From Halicephalobus mephisto (lineage: Eukaryota > Nematoda > Chromadorea > Rhabditida > Panagrolaimidae), in the NCBI GenBank assembly GCA_009193035.1, contig SWDT01000001.1, positions 1,302,001 through 1,366,000 on the forward strand: DNA of 64,000 bases. Reading direction: 5' to 3'. Below are positions 1 through 11,500 of the stretch, piece after piece; position 1 is the stretch's first letter, and each line of letters starts with the position of its first letter. The notes under the pieces were generated by a model. The model did no database searches and was not told the origin of the DNA. It was given only the letters and a program-made list of their open reading frames with translations. The translations under genes and the position numbers were made by a program.

Positions 1-259
1 CTCTAACTCCAATTAGTATACAATGGGCTTCTCTGGCGCACCCAGAAACTCATTTTCTATTTTCACCTAATTTAACCCAAAATCAAGCCATTTTCATCAT
101 AAATCATCTGAAATCAACAACCTAATGAATAGCGCACCCAAAATCCATTTTTTATAATAATTAAACCTAAATCACCTCAATCAACCCATAAAGATCCCAT
201 GTCCAAATTTCATCACAGCAGTATACAAAATCAACAAAGAATTTAATATTTAATTTATC
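1..259. other. Non-coding left edge
   Basis: No gene is visible. A short phrase beginning with GCGCACCCA occurs at about 37 and again at about 132, each followed by similar AT-rich text, so this looks like two diverged copies of a small repeat. The stop codon of the protease gene on the minus strand begins at 260. Confidence 0.4.
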
Positions 260-1525
260 CTACAACTTAAATTTGCCTTGTTCCGACAACAAATAAATAT
301 CATGCAAAGTTGCAACAGAAATAATTTTAACATAATTCGAAGAAACGAATGTAAGCAATTTCGTTTCATGCGAAATTGTTTGTTCAGCAACCACAATACC
401 GAGAAGAGTTGGTTTTCCAGCGGAAAATACGCGAGTAAAAACTGGACCACCGGACGCTCCAGGACGTGCCGATCCATGCCCATGTAGAGAGTAGCCAAAA
501 GACGAAAGGCTGTGTTCCAATATGACCGAGATTCTTCCGCTTATGACTTGAAGAGGATTACCATCATCAGAAATCGGTGTTCCCTTAAACAAATTAATTA
601 ATAATTATGCAAATGCATTGTGTAATACTCACCAGTAGATAGTAAGGTTGTCCAATATACGCGTGGCGAAACTCAATTTCATCGCCAACCATTAAATTCC
701 CGTCCGTTTGTAGCAGTACAACATCTTTCTCGACAGAATAAGCACGGATCTTTGCTTGAATTTTTTGATTTGTTATTGCATGAGTGAGCCGAATAACAGC
801 ATTACGATGAGAATATAATTCATCAATATCTGGACCAGTCGTAACATAATGCTTCACACAGTGATAGCATGAAGCCAAAATATTTGCGCTAATCGCGGTG
901 GCACATGCGACTACTCCATCCACCAGGTAAACATAGTTTTTCATTCGTTCGATCACTAATTCTAAAAAATAATATCAGCAAAATACTACGAACTCATGAT
1001 AAAAATTACCTTCATTCGGAGGAATAGGCAAATCAATGATCATCGGTGAAGGAGCTGAAATTAATAAAAAAAATAGTTAATGTATTTCATAATGAGAATC
1101 TAAAACAACAAAAATTATGAAAATATACCTTCAGACTTACCTTCAGCGGTTGCGGGAGTTACGACGCGACAGTCCGATGGCGATGGAGTGCGTTCAAGCA
1201 GAATTGTTTTTTGTCGTTGCAGTTCAGCTAGTTGTGTCTCCACTTGGGTTAACAATTTAAGGAATTCAGGCTTCATATTTTCTGAAAAAAGAATATTATG
1301 CAAGAATATAATAAATGGAGGTTTATAAGGCAGAATTAATAAATTGAAATGTTCCTAGATGCTTCACAATTTTCACATTCATAATTGAACTAATTTAACA
1401 ACAAATAAAAATTAAAACATACCTGACGCCGTTTCATATTTTTGGATGTACGCTGATCGCGTAGCCTTCAGCTCGGCTATCTCCACTTTTACTGACTCCA
1501 TTTCAGCATTCACTTGGGTCTCCAT
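260..1525 (-). CDS. Trypsin-like (PA clan) serine protease with N-terminal coiled-coil segment
   Basis: Five exons: 1423-1525, 1141-1281, 1010-1054, 633-961 and 260-583; all phases agree and give 313 residues. The second exon could instead end at 1129, adding four residues in frame. A chymotrypsin-fold protease is indicated by His in the ASCYHCVK block, Asp in EKDVVLLQ and the nucleophile in GASGGPVF, in the right order and spacing, so all three catalytic residues are present. The first 60-70 residues are charged and heptad-like (many Glu/Lys/Leu), followed by a Pro/Ser-rich linker. No signal peptide is visible, so the protein is probably intracellular. It resembles short trypsin_2-type domains more than secreted digestive trypsins. 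It ends about 200 bp from a decayed Maverick element; nematode Mavericks are known to carry protease cargo genes, so it could be former cargo, but this is inference. Substrate unknown. Confidence 0.7.
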
Positions 1526-1737
1526 GGCACAAATTTAAAATTGAAATGGATTAATGTGAATACAGCTAATAAATACGAAATATCCATATGTATATGAAAA
1601 GGAAATAAATATTGCTGGAACGAAAACAACATAAAGTGCAGCGGAGAAAATTGTCACATAATGCCAAAAATAAACAGAAAGAGCGCGCATTTGAATGTTC
1701 ATAAGAAGGTTGGTCAGTGATTTTGTTCTTGTTTAGA

Positions 1738-2990
1738 TTAAATATTATAGTGTCCATGAGCTAATGTTTTTATTTTATTGTTACAAATATATCTTTTAAA
1801 CTCCTCCTTATCATCTTCATTCAAAGCAACTTTATTTTGCTTTAGAGTATAAACCTGATGCTTTTTTGCTTGAATCAAGAATTGCTCTTTTCGTATAACT
1901 TTTCCTTCAATCAGACATCGTTTAAAGTCTTGCAATTTCAATGTTTTAGTTACATTCTTCTTAACTCCTTTTGATTTCTTTTTCTCTTCACCATCAACAC
2001 TGAACGCATATTGTTTTGGCTTTAAAAATAGCCCTTCTTCCATAATCTTTCTATTCAACTCATCTTTGAACTTTCCAATCACTTTCTTATTCTATTCATC
2101 ATATAATGGATGATGTTGTGGATAATCACTGAAGTCAAACCATTCTTTCATTTGACTCATATCTTTGTTCTTTCATTTGACTCATATCTTTGTAAATATC
2201 TTCAGTTCAATTTCATATATCAAACTGTCAGTGTCTTGATAACATAGTTTATGAAGACAAATTAAAAACTGAGTCTGTTCCTTTCAGAAATGGATCCTTT
2301 AGATTCATCGCTCCGCGGTACTTTTTTAACATTACATCATAATGAAACTCATACATCAAATATTTGCTCAAATCTAAAATACTAAATCCTACATAGATTG
2401 GTTTGTTAAATTCTAAGCTTGTCTTTTCCATTTCAGCACTCAATAAATTCTCATGAATGATTATACTATTTTTAAAGTTCGGTTTTCTAATTAATTTTAA
2501 AGCTTTATTTCATCAGTTACCAATTGAATGTCTACTCTGTTTCGAATATTCTTCATTGTCTTTCTGAATGCAACATTGTTCATTAGTTTAAAGAAGTCTT
2601 TTTCAAAATCATTCTTAGCTTTAGTTCTCAGATTTGCATTCAACATTATATATTTGTTTCATCCAATTAGTTTCCTTAAATGTCAAGATTCTAGTATTTC
2701 TTTTAATTTCAACCTACTTTGGTAGCGGTATATAAGATCCACCTTTAAATTGCTTATAAACATTTTGTGTCATTAGCAAATTATTGGCCCTCAAAAATGA
2801 CCATCCTGAACCTTTTACTTCTTGTTTGTCAATCTTATCTTCCAGTTCATAACAAACATTTGAATAGAATTTTTCTCTATCATCTTCTTGTAGTAACGGT
2901 TGATTTTAGTTCGAGCCTAAAAAGTGATTGTCTCATCTATTCCAGGCTTTCCCATTTGAACTTCTAAAGTGATTGTTATTTTTACATTTA
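1738..2990 (-). pseudogene. Fragmented protein-primed DNA polymerase B of a Maverick/Polinton
   Basis: Reading the minus strand from high to low coordinate, pieces of one polymerase appear in order but in different frames. Around 2735-2765 there is a block ending YIPLPK that typically lies N-terminal to the polymerase; around 2505-2690 is the family-B motif region (KLMNN..F.KTM); 2249-2443 holds the block YVGFSILDLSK; and 1738-2082 holds the C-terminus, with KPKQY, NKVALN and TLAHGH. The exonuclease domain and first polymerase motifs, normally several hundred residues, are absent between the first two blocks, so there is an internal deletion as well as several frameshifts and stops. The product cannot be functional. 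The family assignment is from recognised motifs. Confidence 0.75.
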
Positions 2991-3342
2991 CTTTTCAACA
3001 TTTTCCGATTATTTTTAGTTATTATTTCTTCATCATCTTTTGTTTCTGTTCTTTCTTTACATTTCATACAGAATATGAGCCTGAAGGGCCCAATGCTAGA
3101 GAGAATCAATTCTTCTGCTTTGAATTGTAAACATTCATTTATTAATTATAATATTTTTATCTTTTATTGTTTTAATAATTATAATAATCCAATTGTTGAT
3201 AAATAATAAAAGAAACAAGCTTATTACGTAAAATATCTGACAAATTTAAATGAAATTTTGATTTGAAAATATAATATAATGAATATAATATAGATAAAAA
3301 TGAATAAAGAATTCTTAACTTTCAAAGAATTAACTTTATTTG

Positions 3343-3691
3343 GGTACGTTCAGTAGAATTAATTTCTACTTGTTGTGAACCCAAACGCACAACGATCCAT
3401 ATGGATGAACGCTTTACGCCATTTCCAAAGGAAATCTTAACTTTTCAGAATCAGTAACTATAAAAATAAATGGCGTGGGTAGTCTTACAGATGATAATTA
3501 AATCAACAGCTAACTGACACTTCAATAATTACTGATTATATAACAAACTTCTTTATGAAAGAAGAATAAACTCTGAATGACATGGGGATGAACGCTTCGC
3601 GTCCATTTCCTTTCGGAATACATTCAGTGAAAAATAATTCCACCTAGCCATGAACCCCAAATATGGCGATTTCCAAAAGAAATCTTAACTT
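3343..3691. repeat. Imperfect direct repeat inside the Maverick remnant
   Basis: A unit of roughly 75-100 bp at about 3343-3441 (from the ACGTTCAGTAG start to AAATCTTAAC) is partly repeated at about 3618-3691. A subsegment GATGAACGCTT..CCATTTCC occurs at 3404-3426 and again at 3588-3610. The shared phrase TTTCCAAA(A/G)GAAATCTTAACTTT is nearly identical in both copies. No coding sequence is seen here. It may be a transposon end, a small satellite or a second insertion. Confidence 0.55.
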
Positions 3692-3709
3692 TGATGATTC
3701 AGAATTGTA

Positions 3710-3765
3710 GGTTCCCGCGCCCGGCTGGGAACCTAAGAGAGATGGGATCGCAGAGCCCGCTCCCA
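3710..3765. other. GC-rich hairpin pair just upstream of the protease remnant
   Basis: GGTTCCC at 3710-3716 pairs with GGGAACC at 3727-3733 around a 10-nt GC-rich loop, and TGGGA at 3743-3747 can pair with TCCCA at 3761-3765. The composition is much more GC-rich than the AT-rich sequence on both sides. It does not fold as a complete tRNA. Origin unknown, possibly a separate small insertion. Confidence 0.4.
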
Positions 3766-3768
3766 CAG

Positions 3769-3999
3769 AATGGTACTCACTGGGTATGTTATTCCATTAA
3801 TTCTAAAAAATGTTATTATTTTTATTCATTTGGAGTAGATCCACCTATTGAATTAATAAAATATTTAAATAAAGATATTGAAATATCCACATTTCAGATC
3901 CAAAAATTTAATACACATCATTGTGGTTATTATTGCTTGTTGGTATTAAAACTATTAGAAAAATATGATTATAAAGATATCATTCTTCATTTAATTTAA
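3769..3999 (+). pseudogene. Adenain-like (C5/ULP1-type) cysteine protease fragment of a Maverick/Polinton
   Basis: The block begins GTHWVCY (catalytic His) and continues with YSFGVDPP and HHCGYYCLLVL (catalytic Cys), the order seen in Polinton maturation proteases. The position usually held by Asp, in the block Y-F-D-S-F-G, is Tyr here, so the catalytic set is incomplete. The frame stays open to a stop at 3999, but everything upstream of GTHWV has been replaced by unrelated GC-rich sequence, so a genuine start is lacking. Its polymerase partner on the other strand is shattered, which supports a fossil. No host role is suggested by the sequence. Confidence 0.7.
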
Positions 4000-5118
4000 G
4001 GAATTTTTTCTCTTAAAAATAAAAATAAAGTAAATAATGTCAAACAATCCATTGTTGTTATTTTACTAGTAATATCCTGGTAACATAGTCTTAGTTTGTC
4101 TCCATTTTTTAAAAAAATTTATACCATATTTTTATCAGCGGGTGGTGGAGGTATCTCGACTGTCCCAGATCTGGTGGATGATAATTATCTGCATATTGAT
4201 TTTGAGTGACGTTTTTGGATAATTTATACAATTTTTTAACTATGTGTAAGGCAAATATTCATGTGGTGGTTCGATCGGTGGCGGGTGAAATTTTGGCTGT
4301 CCTAGAAAACCCTATTATATACTACTTTTTTCAATCTGCTGGAAACATCGTTATTTTTTGTAAGATGAGATGAGTGGTATGTTTATGAATTGTGTAGAAA
4401 CTACGGGTCTGGGTATTTGAAGCTGGAGATTCTGAATCTAACATTAAAATTGAAAGTGAAATTTCTGAAATTGAAGGTTCTCACTTTTGAAATGGTTTAT
4501 ATAATCAAATTCGACGCCTATAAAATGAAGCATTTATTTCAACCAGACTCAAATACTGATACTCTTGAAGGGATTATTTTTACAGTTCATCTTGACACGT
4601 ACTTGATTCTTGATTGTAGTCATCTACTTTGTACAATGTTAAAGTAGATATACTTTTTTGTCATCGTGAGTCTTGCTTTAACTTGATGTCGTTATTCATG
4701 ATAACTTTTTTAGCGGATTTTGATTTGAGTTGGTCAAGAATTGATTAAAATTTAATTTTTATCGAGTAAATTGTTCTGACTACTTCTGCTTTGATTTTTA
4801 CAGATAATTCTGTGATTCATCTAACAGATGTTGTTTTGTTCTTCAAAGTAATTCATTCTTTCTAGGAATCGGTTTTATTTTGACATATTTGAATTGAATT
4901 TTTTTAGAGTCATGGAGTATGTTGAAAAGGAATTAAAAGCTATTTAAAATCCCATATTTAAGGGCATCTGTCTTAAAATCGAAATCTGTGCTTTGATATT
5001 ATCAGGAAAACAAACAATGATTTGAACTGTCAATCGATAGATAAAGCTATGTGAGAGAAATTCATTAAATATTATTGCTGAGAATTTCGTTGAAAAAACT
5101 CATTGATTTCTCTCCAAA
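4000..5118. other. Non-coding intergenic DNA
   Basis: AT-rich sequence with only chance open frames; the largest (4390-4647) shows no motif and no splice context. The segments GGTGGTGGAGGTATCTCGAC (about 4140) and GGTGGCGGGTGAAATTTTGG (about 4274) are similar to each other and are followed by similar text, suggesting a small diverged repeat. The last part is presumably the promoter of the gene at 5119. Confidence 0.4.
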
Positions 5119-6045
5119 ATGGCATCTAATTTCTGTATTCCCATCCTTGTTGAAGTTTTGGCAATATTCTGTATTGCCGGAGTTTTGAATGGATTAGCAA
5201 CCTTCGGGTACTACACCTTGCTTTTTAAAACTTCTTTGACTTTCTTCGTTGCTGCTCTTTCGTTCATTTTCTTTGGTGTAGCCCTTGTTTGCCATTCATT
5301 GGCTGTTGCTGTGGGAATTTCTGCGTTATATCAAACTAGATTAACTCAAATATATGACTCTTCAGCAAGTTATAAGAAGAACTGTTTAACCATTCTATGT
5401 GGGATCATCGTTGTCATCATCTTGGTGAGGGAATCTCTTCGAAAGTGATTAACAGTTTTTTAGATCCTCCAATTCGCTACTTCCATCTACGGACTAGTAT
5501 TTTCGATCGACATTGTTCGTTCAAACTTTTCTACTTGTCCTCTTGAAGACAACTATACGTGTCATCTGATCGTCCTCTGTTTCTTCCTAACAATCGCCTT
5601 TTCGCTTCTTCGTCGAGAATTCTTCAGAAACTCTGACTACAAGGACATCAATGGTGAAGGGTCTTATAACGGACTTTTTCAGGTTAATATCAAAACCAAT
5701 ACAATAATCAAGGACGAAGTCAAAAATGTTATCACTGAAATCACAAAAAATGGAATAACAAAAAAAATAACTATAGTAACAGACAAAGATGGACAAACAA
5801 CGACGAAAACTGAAATCTTCGGACCAGATGGAAGACCAATTGAAGACGAAAACAAAAGGAGAGTCAACGGAAGCACTTTGTTCAGGACTTTTGTCTTCGA
5901 TCGTGAGTTGATAAAAATGATTGTAGTTCAACAAAATTTTAATTTAGCTCGTTCGTCGATTAGAACGATTACCAAACAAATGGAGCAAAGAAAACAGGAT
6001 TTGGAATCAGGAGAAGCTACGGAAATGCAACCATTATCTTCGTAA
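5119..6045 (+). CDS. Four-helix membrane protein, unrecognised
   Basis: Exons 5119-5424 and 5464-6045 are joined by a 39-nt intron and give 295 residues. Four hydrophobic segments are visible: about residues 8-30, 38-65, 90-115 (spanning the splice junction) and 145-165. A short loop with two cysteines lies between the third and fourth. A hydrophilic tail of about 125 residues, rich in Lys, Thr and Asp, follows and would be cytosolic if the N-terminus is too. A 45-nt stretch at 5903-5947 has intron signals (GTGAGT..TTTAG) and is a multiple of three without a stop, so the protein may be 280 residues instead. The layout resembles small nematode tetraspan proteins, but no family signature such as a CCG motif is present. 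Function unknown. Confidence 0.65.
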
Positions 6046-7133
6046 AGAGTCATGACAGTATCCATTTAAATTTCTAAAAAAGACAAGATTTAAACGATAG
6101 ATCTTTAATGTGTTTGATTTTTAGCTTTATTTTTGTAAGATGTAATCGTTCAAAAGTTTCCTGTCTTAACTTTGCAAATTAATCACTCCAGATTTCTGAA
6201 AGCTGAAATCCTACAAAATTGAGATTTCATGTTTATTGGATTAAGATACAAAGCCACAGTCTAATCCGTGTCTTGTTGGATTTTTATGTTTATCTCTTAA
6301 ATTGTTTTTTTCTGCAGAACTACAGTAAATAAATCTCGTTGATTTTGTAATCGAAATATCCATACTTTGGAATACCTTTTTATAAGGAATCCACAAAGTT
6401 GACGAACATGTTGCTAATAGAACCAGATTTGTTCTGAATGTTTTACTACTGAATATGATGATTACTTCTAAAATCGGGAATAAAACAATATATTATCCTA
6501 TCATAGGTATATTTTTAAAATTTTCTAGAAAATGCCCAAATTCAGTTTTGGATTTTTTATTTTGAAACCTCATTTGATTACGGGAAATTCCAAAAATTTA
6601 AACAAAATTCTGAATGACTTTAAGATTTTTACGAAATTTACATTCTAGAAAATTTAATGAGATTCTGGGATGCTCCAGACAATTCAGAAAAATTCGAAAG
6701 GTCCCGGAATATTCAAATTGACTCTGAAAGAGTTTTAAAACGTTTCATAGAGCTTTAGTTCAAACGAAAGTTTAAAGATCTGAATTGATTTTTTGATATT
6801 CCTGATTTTAAATAGTTATTTTAAATTTATAGGTTTTCATTTTTGATAATTAAATTTTAAAGCAACTATTTATCCTTATGGCTGCGAATTTCCCTCCCAT
6901 GGATAATTTTAGCCAGACTTGCAATGGACAAAAGCAAACGACCTTCCGTTCAGCTGTCTCGCCCAGTCCCTCAAGACGGCGTTTCGGACTTGCCTCTGGC
7001 AAATGTGCCAGTCCAGCGTTCGGCAGTCACAGAAACAACTTTCGTTTTCTTTTTCTCTTGTTCGATTTTGTATCCTTGTTACTCTTACTTCCATCTTCGT
7101 TCTTTTCGCATGGTTTTCTTTGGATTAACAGGG
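6046..7133. other. Intergenic region with degenerate TTCTAGAA-like repeats
   Basis: No convincing exon. From about 6500 to 6780 the text is made of variants of short TTCTAGAA/TTCCAAAA words, as in other intergenic parts of this window. From 6878 to 7130 all three forward frames are open. One frame (ATG at 6924) joins the flavodoxin-like gene without a break, so part of this may be an N-terminal extension or 5' leader. The sequence TTAACAG at 7126-7132, directly before ATG 7134, looks like a splice acceptor. Confidence 0.4.
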
Positions 7134-8444
7134 ATGATCCCTCCAGATAGAACAATGTTCAAATCACCTCAAGTCAATCGAGACACCAGCTCAGGACAAC
7201 AACTGTCCTCAATGGAGAGGTTTATTCGATATGCAGAAAAAGACGATTGGTTACTTTACATTACTGCATTATTCGGAATCCTGATGCCCGGAATCATGTA
7301 CTTTTTCTACAAAAAGGCCCACAATGCCTATCTTCAATATTCCAAAACCAGATCTGTGAGTTGTAATCTCATCGTGATTAAAATCCCGTGAAACTTTCTG
7401 GAATCTAAAAGTTTGAAAATATTCTAAACTGTGAAATTTCTGTAACATTCCAATTTTGTATGAATTTCTGGAACTTCCAAAAGTTTAGTAAAAGCTTCTA
7501 GAACTTTCTACAATTTCATGACACCTTCCAAAATCCAATAAATTCTTTCAGACTCCAGTTGAAAGCCCTAAAACCTTTCAAAATTCAATGAAAACTTCTG
7601 GTATTTTCGAAATATCATGGAGATTCTTAGAGCATTTCAGAATTTTATAAAAACTTCTAAAGTCATTTTAAATGTAAAATTCCAAGTTTCTAAACTCCCG
7701 GAAACTCGTATTCAAAAAATTTTTCAACAGTCCTTATTTCGAATTTTTATAATATTTTTATTGATTTTATTTCAGTCTCAAAAGAAACAAGAAAAACAAC
7801 GAAAAAAGATGATTCCTAAGAAACTAGAAATGACCATTTTTTACTGCGGAGAAGGAACAAAGGCGAAAAAACTGGCCTATGAAGCAGCAGAAAAGTTGGA
7901 AGACATCGATCCTCTCGTTGTTAAATTCGCCGAAACGGATTTTTCAGCTTTTCAGTATTATCAAGGTCTTTGTTTATTCATCATCAACATAGGCGAAGAT
8001 TTAAAAACTCCTCCAGAATGTTCTTCTTTCTTTGATTTCCTAAGCGAAACTAAATTCGAAAGAAAACAAAGAGCTCTTCTTCAGCATGTCATGTTTTCCG
8101 TTTTTGCCTTCATCCCAAATAAGGAACACGTTGAAAGTGCTTTAAAGGTATGTTTTGTATTTCTTCAGTTTAAATTCAAGTTCTTCCAGTTAGTGACAGA
8201 GTTCAGAAACCGACTGCCTGATGTCGGAGGCCACGAAGTATGTGACAGTGTTTTCTGTTACGACGAACAAGTCAAGGAGTACTTCGATGTCTGGATGACC
8301 GAGACCAGGTACACTACGAAGAGAATGGGGGTCGGAAAGCCCACAGTAACCAGAAGAAGACCGATCCCCGAGACTTCCGAGAGCGACACCGAGGCCAGTT
8401 ATATTTCCTCCGAAGAAAACACTGATCACGAAAAGTTTGATTAA
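7134..8444 (+). CDS. Membrane-anchored flavodoxin-like protein, TYW1 N-terminal type
   Basis: Exons 7134-7355, 7776-8147 and 8190-8444 give 282 residues. ATG 7134 is chosen because it directly follows an acceptor-like AG; an in-frame ATG at 6924 would add 70 residues. One transmembrane helix (about residues 38-58) is followed by a basic stretch and then a flavodoxin-like domain: a first strand IFYCGEG, a FMN-loop-like GTKAKKLA, an acidic TPPECSSFFDFL block and a C-terminal CYDEQVKEYFDVWM block. This helix-then-flavodoxin order matches the N-terminal half of TYW1, the tRNA wybutosine enzyme, but no radical-SAM domain (CxxxCxxC) follows: the gene ends in an acidic Ser/Thr-rich tail. The FMN-loop residues are diverged, so FMN binding is uncertain. 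The second intron (42 nt) is in frame and could be retained. The first intron (420 nt) holds degenerate repeats. Confidence 0.55.
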
Positions 8445-8587
8445 CGGGTAAATAAAATCATATTTATAAGTTGCACAGAAATAATTAGACGCAAATAGAC
8501 TTAAATAATAAGTTAATCATCAATAATAACATCTTAGATTATATTCTCCAAACGCAGGAGAGCTAAAGTCAAAACCAGGAGTCGGCT

Positions 8588-11500
8588 TTAAGAAAACGAA
8601 TTGAAGTGTGGTGTGTAACCAATCGCCATACGGGTATCATCTGAAAAAACTCATTAGTCAAGTTAGGATTTCCACATAACTAACGGGGATTAAAAAGATG
8701 GTCTTCTTCATGTTGTTTGTGGCTTTTGCTTCGAAGCTCTTCAACCTGATTCTCGAGGCGCTCAATGCGGGAGTTCATATTCTTCATAACTTGAATGTAA
8801 TACGGCATGGCGTAGTCCGTAACCCCGTGTTTCCAGCAGAGTTCCATCACGAAATCTGGCTTCAGAAGGTGGAAGCATTTATAGAGGGTCGTGGAGAAGC
8901 AATCATGCAACTCATTCTCGATGAAGAAGGTCATCAACTGCTGAACTACTTCGTAATTATGGCTTTCACTTGCGAATTCGATGGCATCCTAAAAAACAGA
9001 TTGTACAATCACGTATAATTTCAAAGCCTACCGTGTAAAGCTTGTCCTTCTTACACAATTCAATAGCAGTACTCCAGCGGTTATTACGACGATACAAATA
9101 TGCAGAAATTCGCCGGAATTCCAAAAGCTCATGGTTTTCGAGTTCTTGAGCAAGAGCAACATTATCGAAATTATTGTAGACATCAATGCTTTCACGAAGA
9201 CCCTTATAATCCTCTTCATCAATCATAATTTTGTTCAGCTTCTCGTTGACCATCTTATTGTTCATTGGCTGGACGTGACGAAGATATGGCTTGATAATCG
9301 AGAGTTGGTCAACTTTAATAAAGTAGGAAACGAGACGGGTATGATCCAAACGAGCAGATAATGCAATCAGGAGATCGTTCAAGAGCAGAGGATGGAACTC
9401 CAGGTAAAACTCAGCGGCTTTGAAGAAAATCTCAACATTACCAACTTTAACAATAACTTCTTTGAAGAGGCCTTCTTTCCAAGCAGTAGGATGCTTCATC
9501 ATCGTTAGGGCAGCATTCTCGTAATCCTCGTTCTTGTCATACAGGAAAACAAGATCAGACCACAGATGAGCAGCTTCCGTGGCAATAAGAACCTTTCTCA
9601 TGTTCATTCTAGGCCAGAACATGTCGAGATGATCATGCAGTTTCTCTGGTTTGTGCTTCGTATAGAGAATTGCAAGTTCAGTAAACATAGCCACATGAGT
9701 TCGTTCCGAAGACAGTGCAGCCTCAAGAAGTTGGATCAGTTCTTCAAAGTACCCACGGTTCTGGTAGAATTCAAGAACTTCATCGATTTCTTCAGCATGA
9801 ACGACGATTTGGAGCCCACACACCATGGCTAGATGGAATTCCTTCTTTTCAACACAAGCGAAGCAAACGACCTTCCACGTCTTCACACTATTAGCCTTAC
9901 GAGCGGCATCAACGGCTCCTTGCCATTCACCAAGCTTAACAAGGGTCAAAGCAGACTTGGAGAAGTTGTTGGCGTAGGAGAAAACAATCTTGGCGGCATC
10001 AAACATCTTATGTTCATAGCAACGATCGCCAACAGCGACAATATCAACACGATGAGGGTTATTGAGCAGTTCATCAATATCACGGAGACGATTCGTCTTA
10101 GCATAAGCGAAGCAGAGTTCAGTATCAATGTTTCCATCACGAGAAGTTTTACGGGCCATTTGCAAATAGCGAACAAGATCATCGTAGAGTTCATTAGCGG
10201 TACACTTCTGGACAACCTCTTGGACAGCAGAATCATGACCGGCACGAATAAGCGATTCAATACCCTCAGATATCTGATCATTCCTCAACTGAGCTAAACC
10301 GAGAGCTCCCCAGACATCAGGTTTGTTAACACGTTCAGCGAAGTCGTAAGCACGTTTGTAGTCTTTAAGGTTCTCAATCAAAACGGTAACAGCATTCGTG
10401 TTCACTTCGAATTTGCGGTAAATCTCAAACGCTTCTTCATAGAGTCCATGAGAGACGGCCAGATCAGCAATAGCAGGAGCGTCGTAGTTATCCAAGACAT
10501 TGATATATCCCATGACACGGTTAGGAGCTTCACGAATGGCAGTAACGACCATAAGAGTCTGGAGATTTCTATGCTCGCGATAACTACCACCACTGATGAT
10601 CAGTTTCTCCAAGACGTCAAGAAGTCCTTGAGAAAGACCAGCACTGACGAAGGATTTGACCATAACACTGATATCTTCAGGACTCTGGTGTTCCACCTGA
10701 ATGAACTGGACAATATGATCAATCAGCTTACGTCGGTTGCTGTCATCTTCTTGCAGCACTTTGCCCCAGAGAACAGGATCTGCACGGTTCAGTAAGTAAC
10801 GAACAAGGTTCTTGAACAGAGCGTTGTCGTAACAGAGCTTCACGATCTCATCGTCCAGATTTTCACGTTCATAAGCAATGAAAGCCAAATGGGGATTACG
10901 TTTCTCACAATATTCACCAATAACCTTGGCATCGTAGTACTTATCCTCCTTCAAGAAACGCTCAATCATGGGATTTCCTTCCACATACACTTTAGCAAGA
11001 GCGTTGTGAGTCGAGGGATCTACACTTCCGTTTTGAATTCTCTGCTCCAACCATGTTTGAAGCAGACGCAGACGATTGCGAGAACTACACACTTCAACGA
11101 GCTCATCAATATCAAATTCACGACGCATGGAGGCAATCAGCTTCTTGATTTGATCATCCGGACAATCCAAATCGAATAAGGCAGATACAATTGCTGGAAG
11201 CCGTTTCGGGTTGACTTGAGTAGCCAGAGTCTCTATTGAACTCATAGCTTTCTCACGATACAAGTATTCAATGAGTTCTTTGATACGGTCGTGTTTGTCA
11301 CACACAATAATCAAAGGAATCTAAAAACCCCATCAGAAACGACATGAAGCGAAGAACTTACATGAGTCTGGAGATTAGCTTCCTTTAGGAAAGCAATCAC
11401 CTGCTGGGGATCGTAGTATTGAGACTCACGGCATACACGTTCAGCATCCTTAATTTGCTTGTTACGAACGGCGGCCTGAATGTACTTGAAGTGGACTTCT

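Larger units (their letters stand above)
1738..3999. mobile_element. Decayed Maverick/Polinton DNA transposon remnant
   Basis: Two hallmark Polinton genes are recognisable as broken pieces: protein-primed DNA polymerase B on the minus strand (about 1738-2990) and the adenain-like cysteine protease on the plus strand (about 3769-3999). No integrase, packaging ATPase or capsid gene is visible in the 2.3 kb, so most of a 15-20 kb element has been lost. The segment is AT-rich, unlike the neighbouring genes. Terminal inverted repeats and target-site duplications were not identified, so the boundaries are those of recognisable homology only. A direct repeat and a GC-rich hairpin lie between the two gene pieces. 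Confidence 0.75.

Noticed and set aside
9833..10297. Plus-strand frames opposite clathrin
   Set aside because: Antisense shadows of the large clathrin exon.
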